Source: JBBQLG01 sp964251665
Lineage (GTDB): Bacteria; Bacteroidota; Bacteroidia; Cytophagales; Spirosomataceae
Direction: 5' to 3'
Assembly: GCA_964251665.1 (NCBI GenBank)
Contig: CAXUKO010000016.1
Location: 62,001-126,000 of the forward strand
Length of the DNA stretch: 64,000 bases
Part shown: one piece after another, positions 43,595 through 52,455 of the stretch
Numbering within the stretch: position 1 is the stretch's first letter
Layout of the letters: every line of letters begins with the position of its first letter
The notes under the pieces: generated by a model
Told to the model about the DNA's origin: nothing
The model's database searches: none
Seen by the model: only the letters and a program-made list of their open reading frames with translations
Program-made: the position numbers and the translations under genes

Positions 43595-44690
43595 ATACGG
43601 ACCTTTGTGGGACTATTGATGCGTGAGTAAGTCCATTAATGTTTGTGCTTTGGATTTTTATGGCTACCTGCAAACAGGCAGATTACGAAGCACTACGGCA
43701 TCGCTGCGTCGAACTCAACCAAGCAGGTTGGAAGCAAGCCGATATTGCCCGGGCATTTGGTCTAACACCCGCCTGGGTTAGTCAGACGCTCAAAACCTTC
43801 CGCCAACAGGGGAGGCCGGCCTAATAACCGGCAAACGCACCGGAGCACCGCCCCGGCTGACGATGGAGCAACTCGACCAGCTAACCATGGAACTGGCGAA
43901 AGGCGCTGAGCACCACGGCTTTTTAGGCCAGGTCTGGACCCGCCTGCGCATCAACCAAGTGATTGGCAAACTCTTTGGCGTCAGCTACGATCCATCTCAG
44001 ATCGGGCGACTACTCAAGAAGGTGGGATGGAGCCGCCAAAAACCCGCACGGCTAGCCCGGCAACAGGATCCCCAGGCTGTTGTCAACTGGCAAGAGGAAC
44101 GGCTGCCAGCCCTTAAAAAAAGCCCAAACTGAAGGGCGGACGATGCTCTACGTGGACGAAGCCGCTTGTTATTTGTTGCCTTTCGTGGCCCATAGTTGGG
44201 CTCCTCGTGGTCAAACGCCCTTGCTTGTGGAGCAGGCTGGACGGACGCACCTGAGTCTAATTGCCGCTATCGCTCCTAATGGTCGCTTGTATCTGGCGGG
44301 TCAAGATCAGCCTTTTGACAGCGAAGCGATTAGCTGGTTCTTAGGCAAGCTTTGTTGGCACTACCGACGTCAAAACCTGTTAGTTATTTGGGATGGGGCC
44401 ACCATCCACCGTTCGCAAACCGTTAAGGATTGGCTTCACCGTCGACCTGGTCGAATTCATCTGGAACGATTGCCGGCTTACAGTCCAATGCTCAATCCCG
44501 TGGAATTAGTGTGGAGTCAACTTAAGCGAGCCCTGAAAAATCAGGTCTTCACTCGCCTGGAGTCGCTCCAAGCCGCTGTACTGAAAGAAGTTACTTACCT
44601 ACAGGCAGATCGCAAACGCATTTGCTGCTTTTTTCGCAAGAAGGACGTTTCATTTTTCACGGACTAATTCACGGCTCTATAAACAAATTC
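43595..44690 (+). mobile_element. IS630-family element, inactive
   Basis: The element carries a transposase broken into three frames. Weak inverted ends are seen: AAGTCCATTAATG near 43630 and the opposite TCACGGACTAATTC near 44657-44670. Exact borders are uncertain. It lies between the broken AraC gene and the DUF6010 gene. Confidence 0.6.
43660..44667 (+). pseudogene. IS630 transposase with two frameshifts
   Basis: Part one: MATCKQADYEALRHRCVELN and ARAFGLTPAWVSQTLKTFRQ (helix-turn-helix). After a frameshift near 43820, part two is APPRLTMEQLDQLTMELAKG to PALKKSPN (43863-44132). After a second one at an A7 tract (44115-44121), part three is GRTMLYVDEAACYLLPFVAH, ATIHRSQTVKDWLHRRPGRI and LPAYSPMLNPVELVWSQLKR. 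The DDE residues are visible: YVDEA, the Asp of VIWDGATIH and NPVELVW. With six A's, parts two and three would read through. Slippage on the A tract or a sequencing error could rescue that junction, but not the first one. Confidence 0.78.
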
Positions 44691-44694
44691 AGTT

Positions 44695-45135
44695 ATGCCT
44701 ACCCACATAGTTCCTGACTTTACGTCCATGACCGCCCTGGCCGCGGTGGTGGTTGCCATTCTTTACATAATTTTGTCTTCCCTGATTAAGGAGCCTGAAC
44801 GCCAGAAAGTCAGCGCGGTTATTGTTGCGGGTGCCGGGGCTGCTTACTTAAGCGGTGGGTTAGGTCCGTGGGAATTTGCCTTTTGTACACTGCTGACCTT
44901 TATTGCCTACAAAGGGCTGACCAACTACCAGTACCTTGGTATTGGCTGGTTGCTACATACCGGCTGGGATATCGTTCATCATCTGTACGCTAATCCTATT
45001 GTACCTTTTGAACCCTCTTCTTCGGTTGGCTGTGCTGTTTGTGACACGATTCTGGCTCTGTGGTTCTTTGCAAAAGCCCCATCACTTTTCAATTGGTTGC
45101 GTAACCCTCATTTAAGAGACGTAGATGCTCAATAG
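44695..45135 (+). CDS. DUF6010-type membrane protein
   Basis: This 146-residue protein has about five membrane helices (MTALAAVVVAILYIILSSLI; VSAVIVAGAGAAYLSGGLGP; FAFCTLLTFIAYKGL; YLGIGWLLHTGWDIVHHLYA; CAVCDTILALWFFAKAP). Motifs GAGAAYLSGGLGPWEF and GIGWLLHTGWDIVHHLYANP match the DUF6010 group. The conserved His-Thr-Gly-Trp-Asp and His-His residues could bind a metal or a cofactor, but no function is known. It is separated from the IS630 element by about 27 bp and may have lost its own promoter. Confidence 0.75.
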   Translation: MPTHIVPDFTSMTALAAVVVAILYIILSSLIKEPERQKVSAVIVAGAGAAYLSGGLGPWEFAFCTLLTFIAYKGLTNYQYLGIGWLLHTGWDIVHHLYANPIVPFEPSSSVGCAVCDTILALWFFAKAPSLFNWLRNPHLRDVDAQ

Positions 45136-45223
45136 TTCCGCTCATTCAAACAGGCCATCTTGTATGACTCGATTGCTGGTCCTGAGGCTAATTGTTAATA
45201 AAGATCGTTGATCAGTTTAGTAT

Positions 45224-45442
45224 ATGGCTTACATACTTGTTTTTCGAACCGATATTAACTCCACTAAACGGTTATATCAGGTTGCCTTCCAACTATGCCT
45301 TTTGCTTCATGGTAACATTCGCTGGAGTGTCGATATGGAGGACTGTGATTGTGTACTACGAATTGAAACGGATACAGTTACCGAAGCCGAAGTTATCAGC
45401 CTGGTCGAACAGGACAAGCTGAAATGCGAACCTTTGGAGTAA
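45224..45442 (+). CDS. small HMA-like protein
   Basis: This is a 72-residue product. It begins MAYILVFRTDINSTKRLYQV and continues HGNIRWSVDMEDCDCVLRIE with TVTEAEVISLVEQDKLKCEP. The beta-alpha-beta-beta-alpha-beta layout is like a ferredoxin-like heavy-metal-associated fold, but without the usual CxxC pair, so metal transport is doubtful. Bacteroidota carry many such small proteins of unknown function. No clear ribosome binding site. It precedes the membrane protein gene by 40 bp. Confidence 0.6.
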   Translation: MAYILVFRTDINSTKRLYQVAFQLCLLLHGNIRWSVDMEDCDCVLRIETDTVTEAEVISLVEQDKLKCEPLE

Positions 45443-45482
45443 GTTCTACCAATCTGCATTTTTCTTACTTGTATTTAGTGCC

Positions 45483-45941
45483 ATGTATTCATCACTGCTT
45501 GCGATTCATTCTCTTTTTCGTTGGCTTGTCCTGCTTAGTTTGCTATACGCCATCGGCAGCGTTTACCAGGGATACAGTAAAAACCGCGCTTTTACAAAAA
45601 CGGATGATTCGATTCGACACTGGACGGCAACCATGGCTCACATTCAATTAATCATTGGCTTTACGTTGTACCTCATTAGCCCGTTGATTAAAGTTTTTCT
45701 GAATACTGTAAAGCAATCAACCGGGCAGTTGGTTTTTTTTGGGTTTGCTCACATTGGCTTGATGCTGGCAGCACTTGTCGTTATTACAATTGGCTCCGCA
45801 TTGGCCAAACGTCGCCTGACCAGCCAGGAAAAGTTCAGAACAATGCTAATTTGGTTTTCAATCGGTCTGGCAATCATTTTACTGGCTATTCCCTAGCCGT
45901 TTTCTCCATTTGCGAACCGGCCTTACATCCGGCCATTCTGA
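45483..45941 (+). pseudogene. small membrane protein (cytochrome b561-like), truncated by Trp-to-stop
   Basis: The frame codes for four membrane helices with conserved His residues (LAIHSLFRWLVLLSLLYAIG; RHWTATMAHIQLIIGFTLYL; FFGFAHIGLMLAALVVITIG; MLIWFSIGLAIILLAIP), a layout seen in Bacteroidota cytochrome-b-like proteins. It stops at TAG 45894-45896 after IP. Reading on in frame gives PFSPFANRPYIRPF and TGA at 45939-45941, the natural end of this family (relatives read AIPWPFSPxANRPYIR). TGG to TAG by one change explains the stop. Only 14 tail residues are lost, so the product may still work. Confidence 0.75.
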
Positions 45942-45950
45942 TAAAAAATC

Positions 45951-46271
45951 ATGAAAAATCTGTTGACAACAAGTATTGGCCGCCTTCGCCTGATCGGTTT
46001 CCTGGAGGGCTTATCACTGCTGGTATTAGTTGGCATTGCGGTACCAGTCAAATACATAGCCCATAATCCGTCATTGGTAAAGTCGGTTGGACCAGTTCAC
46101 GGCTTGTTGTTTCTGTTATTTATTTTTAACACCATTCAGGTGGGCGTTGAGCAAAACTGGTCGTTTAAAACCACAACCTGGAAGGTGCTCTTAGCCTGTA
46201 TTATACCCTTCGGCACGTTTTATATAGATCGAAAAATCCTGAGTCCCGCCCAGCACAAAAAAGGTGATTAA
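45951..46271 (+). CDS. DUF3817 membrane protein
   Basis: This 106-residue protein has three membrane helices (GFLEGLSLLVLVGIAVPVKY; VGPVHGLLFLLFIFNTIQVG; KVLLACIIPFGTFYIDRKIL). The motif GRLRLIGFLEGLSLL, VGPVHGLLFLLF and PFGTFYIDRKIL are typical of DUF3817 proteins. They are inner-membrane proteins of unknown role, sometimes linked to transport genes. It starts 10 bp after the natural end of the previous membrane gene, so the two are probably co-transcribed. Confidence 0.85.
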   Translation: MKNLLTTSIGRLRLIGFLEGLSLLVLVGIAVPVKYIAHNPSLVKSVGPVHGLLFLLFIFNTIQVGVEQNWSFKTTTWKVLLACIIPFGTFYIDRKILSPAQHKKGD

Positions 46272-46426
46272 AATGCCTGTCAGGAAGCTTTTCAAGTCAT
46301 GATTGTATGCCCGAAAAAGCACTATGTCCCGGTAAATTCAGGTAAAAAGCAGCCTCGTCCAGTAGTGATTAATTCAATTCCGTAGGTTATACTCCATTAA
46401 GGCAATACACCTATTTGATCCCGATG

Positions 46427-46455
46427 TTGTCTATGTTTATAGCTTAGTACGTTTG
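46427..46455 (+). promoter_or_regulatory. Bacteroidota-type promoter of the polyol operon
   Basis: TTG at 46427-46429 and TACGTTTG at 46448-46455 fit the minus-33/minus-7 pattern (TTG ... TAnnTTTG) with 18 nt between. The start codon of the dehydrogenase is 31 nt downstream of the box. Confidence 0.6.
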
Positions 46456-46474
46456 TAATTGTATTTTTACAAAC
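46451..46474. promoter_or_regulatory. palindromic operator overlapping the promoter
   Basis: GTTTGTAA and TTACAAAC at 46451-46458 and 46467-46474 are inverted around 8 bp. The dyad overlaps the minus-7 box and the probable start of transcription, a position expected for a repressor. The half-site TTGTAA/TTACAA is of a GntR- or LacI-like type. No regulator gene of that type lies in this window. Confidence 0.6.
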
Positions 46475-46486
46475 AAAACTAGTCTT

Positions 46487-47911
46487 ATGCAGGACTTAAG
46501 AACACATAAAGGCCTGGCGACGGGCATCGCACACATCGGAGTGGGCAACTTTCACCGCTCCCATCAGGCATACTTCGTTCATCAGTACCTGAAACAGGAG
46601 CCTAATTCGGAATGGACCATTTGCGGAATTGCATTATTGGAAAACGACCGGCCTATCATCGAGGCCCTCAAACGCCAGCAGGGGCAGTATTCACTGACTA
46701 CCTTCGATGAAAACGGCCATACCGAATCCATACGCATCGAGTCGATTGTTCAGCTCCTGTTTGCCCCCGACGAATCCCAGGCAGTGATTGAGAAATTAAG
46801 CTCGCCCGAGGTGAAGATAGTTACGCTCACGATCACCGAAGCAGGCTATAACATCAACCTCGCCACGGGCCTGTTTAGATCTGACTCGCTCCAGATTCAG
46901 CATGATATGCAGCATCCCGACCAGCCCCGCACCGTGTTTAGCTATCTGACTATTGCCCTGGAACGTCGTTTTCAGAATGGGGTGCCCCCCTTCACGGTGC
47001 TGTCTTGTGATAATTTTCCGCACAACGGCGATGCAGCCAAAACCGCCTTCGTTTCCTTTGCCGCCCTGCGGAGTGCCGAGCTGGCTGCTCAGATAGCGGA
47101 GTCCGTCCATTTCCCCAACTCGATGGTCGACCGGATTACCCCGTCGGTATCGCCCACGCAAAAGCAACGACTCAACGAACTGGCGGGTTGGGACGATGAA
47201 GTGCCGGTATTTTCTGAACCATTCATTCAGTGGGTGGTCGAAGACCGCTTTGGCAACGGTCGCCCGGCACTGGAAAAAGTAGGTGTACAGTTCACTGATG
47301 ACGTGTCGGCCTATGAAGCCGTCAAGCTACGGCTGCTTAACGCCAGCCATTCCATGCTGGCTTACCCGGCCTTTCTGGCAGGTTACACCACCGTGGACGA
47401 AGCCATACAAGACCCGGTATTGCACAAATTCATCCAGCAGTTTATGGACGAAGACGTAACCCCTATCCTGAACGTACCCACCACGATTGATCTGGCAGAA
47501 TATAAGGCCACCCTGCTCCGGCGATTTGCCAATAAAAGTATCGGCGACCAACTTAACCGGCTGTGTTTCGATGGCGCGTCGAAACTACCCATTTACGTTT
47601 TGCCAACCCTGAACGAACGCATGACCCGTGACCTGCCGTATCAACGCATGGCGTTCCTGATTGCCGCTTACGGCCATTACCTTTCGGCGATTCAAACCGA
47701 AATGGGAAAGTCATACACCATCGCTGAGCCACAACTGGATGATATGTCGCGGGAGATTTGTCGGGATGAAGATGTGCTCGCGTTTCTAAACCTGCCACTT
47801 TTCGACACCACTCAAGTCCGGAATACCCCCCGATTCCGGGATTTATATGTAAAGTTCAGGGCCGATATTCGTCAGCAGGGCATTCTGACAACGCTCCGTA
47901 CTATCCGCTAA
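46487..47911 (+). CDS. mannitol dehydrogenase family polyol dehydrogenase
   Basis: The 474-residue enzyme belongs to the polyol-specific long-chain dehydrogenases, which include mannitol, arabinitol and fructuronate/tagaturonate oxidoreductases. Motifs: AHIGVGNFHRSHQAYFVHQY (NAD-binding start), TLTITEAGYNIN, VLSCDNFPHNG, DRITPSVSPTQKQRL and the catalytic VKLRLLNASHSMLAY (Lys and His, with Asn). It oxidises a sugar alcohol to a keto sugar with NAD. It begins the operon with the ABC importer genes (29 bp to the binding protein gene), so the importer most likely brings the same polyol. No sugar kinase gene follows. Confidence 0.9.
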   Translation: MQDLRTHKGLATGIAHIGVGNFHRSHQAYFVHQYLKQEPNSEWTICGIALLENDRPIIEALKRQQGQYSLTTFDENGHTESIRIESIVQLLFAPDESQAVIEKLSSPEVKIVTLTITEAGYNINLATGLFRSDSLQIQHDMQHPDQPRTVFSYLTIALERRFQNGVPPFTVLSCDNFPHNGDAAKTAFVSFAALRSAELAAQIAESVHFPNSMVDRITPSVSPTQKQRLNELAGWDDEVPVFSEPFIQWVVEDRFGNGRPALEKVGVQFTDDVSAYEAVKLRLLNASHSMLAYPAFLAGYTTVDEAIQDPVLHKFIQQFMDEDVTPILNVPTTIDLAEYKATLLRRFANKSIGDQLNRLCFDGASKLPIYVLPTLNERMTRDLPYQRMAFLIAAYGHYLSAIQTEMGKSYTIAEPQLDDMSREICRDEDVLAFLNLPLFDTTQVRNTPRFRDLYVKFRADIRQQGILTTLRTIR

Positions 47912-47942
47912 TAACGTACCTAAACCCCCTTAAACATAAGTG

Positions 47943-48983
47943 ATGGTAAGTCATAGAAAACGCGTGGGTAAGCTTTTGCTGTTCGGGCTGCTGACCGGGC
48001 TGGTCATGGCCTGTGCGCCACCCAACGACGACAGCCGTAAGCAAAAAGCGACCGCTACCACGGGAACGGGCTATAAAAGCAAAAAAAACCTCGTCGGTTT
48101 GAAGGTGGGTTATTGTAGCCCGTCGCTCAATGCCCCCTTTTACGCGGCCTTGAATGCGGCTGTCAAACGGAATGTGGAAGGCATGGGCATGACCTATATG
48201 AGTGCCGAGGGACAGGACGATATATCGAAGCAGATAGCCGCTGTGGAAGACCTACTGGCCAAGAATATCGACGTGCTAATCCTGAACCCCCTGGATCAGG
48301 AAGCTATGGTACCGGTCACGAAAGCCGCTACCAAAATGGGTGTCGCCGTTTTTATCCTGGACAGTAAAATCGCCCCCGAAGCCGAGTATGTGTCGTCGGT
48401 ACAAGCCAATAACCGGGGCAACGGCAGCCTGATTGGAAGCTGGGTGGTGGAAACGCTGGGTCGGCAACCGCTGAAAATTGCCCTGTTGAGCGGAGCCAAA
48501 GGCAACCCCGTTGGGCAGGAACGGCGCGAAGGTATGATGACGGGTATCGCCAGCACGCAACTCACCAAAACCGGAAGCACCCACTTTCAGGTAGTGGCCC
48601 AGGGCTGGGGCGGCTGGTCGAACAATGGCGGGCTGAAAGCGATGGAAGACATTCTGGTGGCCCACCCCGATATCAACGTGTTACTGGCCGAAAACGATGC
48701 GATGGCGCTGGGAGCCATGCGGGCGATCAACGAAGCGGGCAAAACCAATGCCATCACCATTGCCGCCGTCGATGGGCAGAAAGAAGCCTACCAGCTCATT
48801 GGCGAGGGTAAAATGGGCAGTACCGCCGTCAACAGTCCCGACGAACTGGGCAGGTACGTGGTGGAAGCAGCCGCTAAATACCTCAACGGCGACCGGCAAC
48901 TGCCCAAGGTGATTTATACCCCCGCCGTTGTCGTTACCAAAGCCAATGCGGCAACCTATTTCAACCCCAACGCCATTTTTTAA
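47943..48983 (+). CDS. sugar ABC transporter substrate-binding lipoprotein (RbsB-like)
   Basis: The protein of 346 residues has a lipoprotein signal with lipid Cys in LVMACAPP and a PBP1-type fold: VGYCSPSLNAPFYAALNAAV, KNIDVLILNPLDQEAMVPVT, GVAVFILDSKIAPEAEYVSS and LLAENDAMALGAMRAINEAG, then IAAVDGQKEAYQLIGEGKMG. It captures a ribose- or polyol-like sugar in the periplasm and hands it to the permease. Start ATG at 47943; a GTG directly before it also fits. It is translated 12 bp before the ATPase gene. Confidence 0.92.
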   Translation: MVSHRKRVGKLLLFGLLTGLVMACAPPNDDSRKQKATATTGTGYKSKKNLVGLKVGYCSPSLNAPFYAALNAAVKRNVEGMGMTYMSAEGQDDISKQIAAVEDLLAKNIDVLILNPLDQEAMVPVTKAATKMGVAVFILDSKIAPEAEYVSSVQANNRGNGSLIGSWVVETLGRQPLKIALLSGAKGNPVGQERREGMMTGIASTQLTKTGSTHFQVVAQGWGGWSNNGGLKAMEDILVAHPDINVLLAENDAMALGAMRAINEAGKTNAITIAAVDGQKEAYQLIGEGKMGSTAVNSPDELGRYVVEAAAKYLNGDRQLPKVIYTPAVVVTKANAATYFNPNAIF

Positions 48984-48995
48984 GCCACGTAGCGC

Positions 48996-50507
48996 ATGAA
49001 CGAGCCAGACCAATACCGTGTCGAGTTACTCCATATCGGGAAGTCATTCAACGGTGTAAAAGCCCTGAAAGACGTGTCGCTGCGGGCCAGACCGGGCGAA
49101 ATCCACGCCCTGCTCGGCGAGAACGGCGCGGGTAAATCCACACTGATGAAAGTGCTATCGGGGGCGCATCAGAAAGATCAGGGGGAACTGAAAATTGATG
49201 GGCAGACCGTCTCTATCAAGAATCCGGAGGATAGCAAACAGCTCGGCATCGGCATTATCTACCAGGAGTTTTCGCTCATTCCCGACCTCTCCGTGGCTGA
49301 TAATATCTACCTCGATCACTTGACCACCGGTAGCATGTGGGTGAAGGCCAACGCCCTCAACCAACGGGCCGAGGCCCTGCTCAGCAACCTCGGCTTCGCC
49401 ATTGACCCCAAAACGTGGGTGGCCAATCTGAGCGTGGCTCATCAGCAGGTGGTCGAGATTGCCAAAGCCCTGTCTACCGACGTAAAAGTCCTGATTCTGG
49501 ACGAGCCGACGGCGGTACTGGCTCCCCAGGAAACGCAGAAACTGTTCACGATTCTGGACGCGCTGAAACAGAAGGGAGTGACCATCCTCTACATCTCCCA
49601 CCGCTTAGAGGAGATTTTTCAGATCACCGACCGCATCACTGTCATCAAAGACGGGGCTTCGGTTAAAACCGTCGATACGAAGTTGGTCAATCAGGACGAA
49701 TTGATCCGGCTCATGATTGGCCGCAGCGTCGAAAGTCTGTTTAAGCAGCGAACCAATCCCTTAGGCGACGAAATCCTGCGCGTCGAGAATTTGTCCAACC
49801 AGCACCTGCACAATGTGAGTTTCAGTATGCGGGCGGGTGAAGTATTGGGCATTACGGGGCTAGTGGGCAGTGGCCGAACCGAGTTGTTACAGGCCATTTT
49901 CGGGGCCGACCCGAAGAGTAATGACAGCCGTTTGTTTGTGGCCGGGCAACTGACCCATACGCCCAACCCCCGCGCCGGGGTGGTGGCGGGCATGGGTTTC
50001 GTGCCGGAAGATCGAAAGCGGCACGGAGTTATACTGCCCATGTCCATCCGCGAAAACATCACCCTAACGAACCTGGCGGGCGTTTCCAGCCGTTTCGGGT
50101 TTATCCGCCAACAGGGCGAAAAAAGCCTGGCCGATAGCCTGATTGAGAAGCTCGTGATTCGGACCATCAACCCCGACAACCCGGTGGCTAAACTCAGCGG
50201 GGGCAACCAGCAAAAGGTGGCCTTCGCTAAATGGCTCACCCGGCGCGGCAAACTGATTCTGATCGATGAACCCACGCGGGGGGTGGACGTAGGAGCCAAA
50301 ACCGAGATCTATAAAATCATCAATGAACTCACCGAAGCAGGCTACGGCATTCTGGTGGTTTCTTCCGAAATGATCGAAGTGATGGGCCTCAGCGACCGGA
50401 TCCTAGTGATGCGGGAAGGCCGATTGCAGGGCGAAGTACCCAAAGCGCAGTTCAGCGAAGAAAACCTCATGCGGCTCTCCATCGGCCAACCCGCCTTAGT
50501 CAGCTAA
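48996..50507 (+). CDS. sugar ABC transporter ATP-binding protein (RbsA-like, two ATPase domains)
   Basis: This 503-residue protein has two ABC domains. The first has Walker A GENGAGKSTLMKVLSG, signature-like NLSVAHQQVVEIAKALS (a degenerate signature) and Walker B VLILDEPTAVL. The second has ITGLVGSGRTELLQAIFG (degenerate Walker A), LSGGNQQKVAFAKWLTRRGK and LILIDEPTRGVDVGAKTEIY. This is the normal RbsA/XylG/MglA design for monosaccharide importers. It works with the permease and binding protein next to it. Confidence 0.95.
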   Translation: MNEPDQYRVELLHIGKSFNGVKALKDVSLRARPGEIHALLGENGAGKSTLMKVLSGAHQKDQGELKIDGQTVSIKNPEDSKQLGIGIIYQEFSLIPDLSVADNIYLDHLTTGSMWVKANALNQRAEALLSNLGFAIDPKTWVANLSVAHQQVVEIAKALSTDVKVLILDEPTAVLAPQETQKLFTILDALKQKGVTILYISHRLEEIFQITDRITVIKDGASVKTVDTKLVNQDELIRLMIGRSVESLFKQRTNPLGDEILRVENLSNQHLHNVSFSMRAGEVLGITGLVGSGRTELLQAIFGADPKSNDSRLFVAGQLTHTPNPRAGVVAGMGFVPEDRKRHGVILPMSIRENITLTNLAGVSSRFGFIRQQGEKSLADSLIEKLVIRTINPDNPVAKLSGGNQQKVAFAKWLTRRGKLILIDEPTRGVDVGAKTEIYKIINELTEAGYGILVVSSEMIEVMGLSDRILVMREGRLQGEVPKAQFSEENLMRLSIGQPALVS

Positions 50508-50533
50508 ACCCCACCCGTAAACTAACTAAACCT

Positions 50534-51475
50534 TTGAACACACAACGCAACCGGATTCTCTCGCTCATCGTCCAGTATAATGCCTGGATTATTTTCGGCC
50601 TTCTGATCTTGCTGTCGACCTTCGTATCCGATGTCTTTTTTTCCCAGACCAACCTCGCCAACCTGTTCCGGCAGGTATCGGGTGTGGGCCTGATCAGCAT
50701 GGGTATGCTGCTGGTCATCATGGTGGGCGGCATCGACTTGTCGGTGGGGTCGGTGATGTCGCTGGGTGGGGTGCTACTCGCTCTGCTCACTCATCGAATG
50801 CCGCTTGGAGCCGCCCTAACCCTGACCATTGGTTGTGGTATCGGGCTGGGCCTGACTGCCGGTTTTCTGACGACAGCCGGCAAAATCGCGCCGTTCATTG
50901 CTACGCTGGCCCTGATGACCATTGCCCGTGGAGCCTCGTTCATGCTGTCCGACGGGTCGCCGGTGCCGCTGAACTCAGCCGCTGCACCTCTGCTTATGTT
51001 TGGCGATGGTTATTTGGTGGGGATTCCCTATCCCGTTTTGTTCTTTCTGGTCATCACCGGGCTGGTCTTCGTGATGCTCCAGTACAACGTAATTGGCCGC
51101 ATCCTGATCGCCGTTGGTAGCAACGAAGAAGCCGTGCGGCTGGCCGGCATCAATGTCAACCGGTATTATTGGTTGGTGTACGGCTTTTCAGGCGCAATGG
51201 CGGCTATGGCGGGTATCATCACCGTGGCCCGCACTGGCATCGGCTCCCCCGTAGTGGGTATTGGCCTTGAATTAGATGCCATTGCCGCCGTGGTAGTGGG
51301 CGGGGCAAGCCTGAAAGGCGGACGCGGGTCGGCCATCAACACGCTGCTGGGGGTCATTATCCTGGGGATGATTGGCAACATCATGAACCTCAAAGACGTA
51401 CCCGCTTATCCGCAACAGATCATCAAAGGCGTTATCATCATTCTGGCCGTGCTACTGCAACGCTTCCAAAAGTAG
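50534..51475 (+). CDS. sugar ABC transporter permease (RbsC-like)
   Basis: The 313-residue protein has eight to ten membrane helices and the RbsC pattern: NLFRQVSGVGLISMGMLLVI, MVGGIDLSVGSVMSLGGVLL, FIATLALMTIARGASFMLSD, ILIAVGSNEEAVRLAGINVN and LELDAIAAVVVGGASLKGGR. TTG at 50534 is the first possible start and fits the family's length; the next ATG is much later. It completes the operon. Together the four genes import and oxidise a sugar alcohol or a similar pentitol/hexitol. Confidence 0.92.
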   Translation: MNTQRNRILSLIVQYNAWIIFGLLILLSTFVSDVFFSQTNLANLFRQVSGVGLISMGMLLVIMVGGIDLSVGSVMSLGGVLLALLTHRMPLGAALTLTIGCGIGLGLTAGFLTTAGKIAPFIATLALMTIARGASFMLSDGSPVPLNSAAAPLLMFGDGYLVGIPYPVLFFLVITGLVFVMLQYNVIGRILIAVGSNEEAVRLAGINVNRYYWLVYGFSGAMAAMAGIITVARTGIGSPVVGIGLELDAIAAVVVGGASLKGGRGSAINTLLGVIILGMIGNIMNLKDVPAYPQQIIKGVIIILAVLLQRFQK

Positions 51476-51602
51476 CGAACAGGCACGTACCGGCACCGGT
51501 CCTGTTTCCACCGAAGCGTCGGCCCGGCCCTTTTGTATACGTTCACCTGACGACGTACCGGCACCAATTACCCAGACCTGACGCCGGTAAAAAGCTAGCT
51601 GT
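51476..51602. other. convergent intergenic stretch
   Basis: About 125 bp between the permease and the SDR gene on the other strand. It holds two direct copies of CGTACCGGCACC (at 51487 and 51554) but no strong terminator stem that I can see. Confidence 0.4.
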
Positions 51603-52454
51603 CTAAAACCCAAACTGCTGCCGGAATAGCCAGTGCCGCCAGGAGTCGGGTAAGAATTTCAACACCAAATGGAGCATTTTGGCATTCGTTCCAATAAAAT
51701 ATTTCAGCGGAGGCTTCCGGTCTTCCAAGGCTTTTTTTAGCACAAGAGCGGCTTTAGCGGCACTCACTCCGCTATTTGCATGGGAATTTGAAAAATCAGT
51801 TGCTTTCTGCAGATTCGCCCTGTATACACTGTTCTCCTGGGCTAGTGCCTGCTGAGCGGAGTCGTTGGCTTTTCGAAAAATTTCGGTTTTAACGGAGCCG
51901 GGCAAAATGGCAATAGCTTTTATGCCAAAGGGGTTGAGTTCAAACCGAAGCGACTCCGTAAACCCCATTATTGCAAACTTAGCCGCATTATAGAACTGGA
52001 TGAAGGGAAACGCAGAAATACCCCCTACTGAACTTACATTGATGATCCGGGCCTGATTCGGGTGCTGCTGTGCATAATGGCGAAGCAGCGGTAAAAACTG
52101 CTTCACTAAGTATACCATGCCCCAAAAATGCACATCGAATACAGTCCGGGCCTGCGCCATGTCGGCCTCTTCGGTAGCAATGGTGTAGTTGATCCCGGCG
52201 TTATTGATGACGGCCATCACACCATCGTTTCCAGCAGCTTCGGCGATTTGCGTGTACGCTTGTTTGACGTGTTCAGGGTTGGTCACGTCGAGCAGAATCG
52301 GGGTTAGCCCCGCCGGGGCCTCCCGGCGCAGGGCAAGGGCATCCGCTTCGTTGCGGACGGTAGCAAAAACAGCGTAGCCACTTTGCGCCAGCAACAGGGC
52401 CGTTGCTTTGCCAATACCGCTCGAGGCACCCGTGATGAGTACGATTTTTTCCAT
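51603..52454 (-). CDS. short-chain dehydrogenase/reductase
   Basis: The 283-residue enzyme has TGASSGIGKATALLLAQSGY (cofactor motif), NNAGINYTIATEEAD, the catalytic Ser in NVSSVGG and the Tyr/Lys pair in YNAAKFAIMGFTESLRFELN. The C-terminal part (KYFIGTNAKMLHLVLKFLPD) resembles membrane-associated short-chain dehydrogenases. NAD(P) is the cofactor. It starts one base after the AraC gene ends, so the two form a translationally linked unit. The substrate is unknown. Confidence 0.92.
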   Translation of the reverse strand: MEKIVLITGASSGIGKATALLLAQSGYAVFATVRNEADALALRREAPAGLTPILLDVTNPEHVKQAYTQIAEAAGNDGVMAVINNAGINYTIATEEADMAQARTVFDVHFWGMVYLVKQFLPLLRHYAQQHPNQARIINVSSVGGISAFPFIQFYNAAKFAIMGFTESLRFELNPFGIKAIAILPGSVKTEIFRKANDSAQQALAQENSVYRANLQKATDFSNSHANSGVSAAKAALVLKKALEDRKPPLKYFIGTNAKMLHLVLKFLPDSWRHWLFRQQFGF

Positions 52455-52455
52455 C

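Noticed and set aside
45192..45422. Alternative membrane protein frame over the small HMA-like gene
   Set aside because: It overlaps the small protein gene in another frame and shows no family pattern, while the 45224 frame does.
5714..45896. TAG/TGA decoded as tryptophan (alternative genetic code or recoding)
   Set aside because: Many intact genes here end properly in TAG or TGA and use TGG for Trp; other broken genes carry Gln- or Arg-derived stops, so ordinary nonsense mutation is simpler.
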